Source of the DNA: Streptomyces hoynatensis
GTDB taxonomy: Bacteria > Actinomycetota > Actinomycetes > Streptomycetales > Streptomycetaceae
Reading direction: 5' to 3'
NCBI RefSeq assembly: GCF_003626535.1
Contig: NZ_RBAL01000008.1
Coordinates: 186,001-250,000 of the forward strand
DNA length: 64,000 bases
In this document: piece by piece, positions 63,213 through 64,000 of the stretch
Numbering within the stretch: the stretch's first letter is position 1
Layout: every line of letters begins with the position of its first letter
The notes under the pieces: generated by a model
Databases searched by the model: none
Seen by the model: only the letters and a program-made list of their open reading frames with translations
Told to the model about the DNA's origin: nothing
Made by a program: the position numbers and the translations under genes

Positions 63213-64000
63213 TCAGCCCTCGCCCACGGCCGCCGTGGCCCGTTCCGCGCCGGACTCGCGAGGTGCCTCGGCCGCGCCGCCTGCGGCCTGGCGGGCCGGG
63301 GCGCGGCGCGCCGCCGGGACCAGGCAGGCGGCCAGGGCGGCGGCCAGGCACAGCAGGGTGAGCACGAGGAACCCGTGGCTGAAGCCGGCCTCGCGCGGCA
63401 GCCCGTCGGGGCGCGGGTTGCCGGTGACGACGGTGCTCATCACCGCGGCGCCGATCGCCCCGCCCACGGTGCGGATGTTGGCGTTCATGCCGCTGGCCGC
63501 GCCGGTCTGCTGCGGGGGGACGCTGCCGACGATGAGGTTGGTCATGGCCGAGAACGCCAGGCCGATGCCCGCCCCGAACACCCCGGCGGCCAGCCCGATC
63601 TGCCAGCGTTCGCCGTGCCAGGCGGCCAGCGATGCGCAGGGCAGCCCGCACAGCACGGCGCCGGTGGCGAGTTGGGCCTTGGCGCTGAAGACGCCCTGCA
63701 CCCGCCCGCTGACGATGCCGAAGACGAACATGGTGACCAGCATGGGCAGCATCAGCAGGCCGGCCTCGGTGACGCTCGCGCCGAAGCCGTAGCCGGCCTC
63801 GCGTGGGATCTGGACGAGCTGCGGCAGGAAGGCGAAGACCCCGAACATCCCGGCGCCGAAGAGCAGCGCGGCGCTGTTGGTGGTCCACACGCCGGGCAGC
63901 CGCATGATGCGCATGTCGATCAGCGGGGTGGCCGAGCGCGCCTCGGTGAGGACCCACGCCACCAGCAGCACCGCCGCGGCCGCCAGCAGGCCGAGGACCC
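63213..64000 (-). CDS. MFS exporter, N-terminus outside window
   Basis: The C-terminal half of an MFS transporter, running off the right edge; about 262 residues are visible. PLIDMRIMRLPGVWTTNSAALLFGAGMFGVFAFLPQLVQIP and PPQQTGAASGMNANIRTVGGAIGAAVM are typical of DHA2-family exporters. The tail of about 35 residues is Ala/Arg/Glu-rich. Convergent with bioD; no substrate can be inferred. Confidence 0.85.
   Translation of the reverse strand, partial: VLGLLAAAAVLLVAWVLTEARSATPLIDMRIMRLPGVWTTNSAALLFGAGMFGVFAFLPQLVQIPREAGYGFGASVTEAGLLMLPMLVTMFVFGIVSGRVQGVFSAKAQLATGAVLCGLPCASLAAWHGERWQIGLAAGVFGAGIGLAFSAMTNLIVGSVPPQQTGAASGMNANIRTVGGAIGAAVMSTVVTGNPRPDGLPREAGFSHGFLVLTLLCLAAALAACLVPAARRAPARQAAGGAAEAPRESGAERATAAVGEG

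Overview
The window comes from a very GC-rich actinomycete, most likely Streptomyces or a close relative. Coding genes have near-invariant G/C third positions, GTG starts are common, and rare TTA codons are nearly absent. The gene content also fits: a SARP-type regulator, a RppA-type type III polyketide synthase, two PF04672 methyltransferases, a baeRF2 protein, F420-type oxidoreductases and several LacI regulators. I recognised no rRNA, tRNA, CRISPR array, insertion sequence or prophage. It reads as ordinary chromosome dominated by sugar uptake and its regulation.

Layout. 1-3.1 kb: end of a rhamnose-type ABC importer. 3.4-9.2 kb: lipoprotein, drug-type ABC exporter, dienelactone hydrolase, a decayed MFS gene and a small-molecule kinase. 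9.3-14.0 kb: cebGFE cello-oligosaccharide importer with divergent cebR, three CebR-like boxes, and a TTA codon at codon 7 of cebE. 14.1-20.2 kb: small secreted protein, aldo/keto reductase, 6-phosphogluconate dehydrogenase, and a LacI regulator facing an F420-dependent glucose-6-phosphate-dehydrogenase-like enzyme across a 28-bp perfect palindrome. 20.4-26.2 kb: SARP regulator, then DJ-1/PfpI, baeRF2 and transketolase genes with SigB-like promoters. 26.4-30.0 kb: an internally deleted pseudogene, 21-bp tandem repeats, a nucleotidyltransferase-like protein, a TPR protein and an MFS exporter.

30-45.4 kb is the most coherent system. It holds a beta-mannosidase, two GH36 alpha-galactosidases, an Opp-type ABC importer (binding protein, DppB, fused DppC-DppD, OppF) and a divergent ROK repressor. 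A shared 20-bp motif embedded in promoters occurs at both control regions. I infer a locus for import and cytoplasmic breakdown of galactomannan-type oligosaccharides under ROK control. A LacI-family protein that has lost its DNA-binding domain follows the mannosidase.

45.4-64 kb: a nine-codon leader ORF, a P450 and rppA (tetrahydroxynaphthalene synthase); NUDIX, methyltransferase, flavoprotein, HIT and a gamma-resorcylate-decarboxylase-like amidohydrolase; a divergent LigC / LigD-type polymerase pair; a short Rho paralogue with a degenerate RNA-binding motif; an LLM oxidoreductase; a second PF04672 methyltransferase; the biotin genes bioF and bioBAD; and the end of an MFS exporter.
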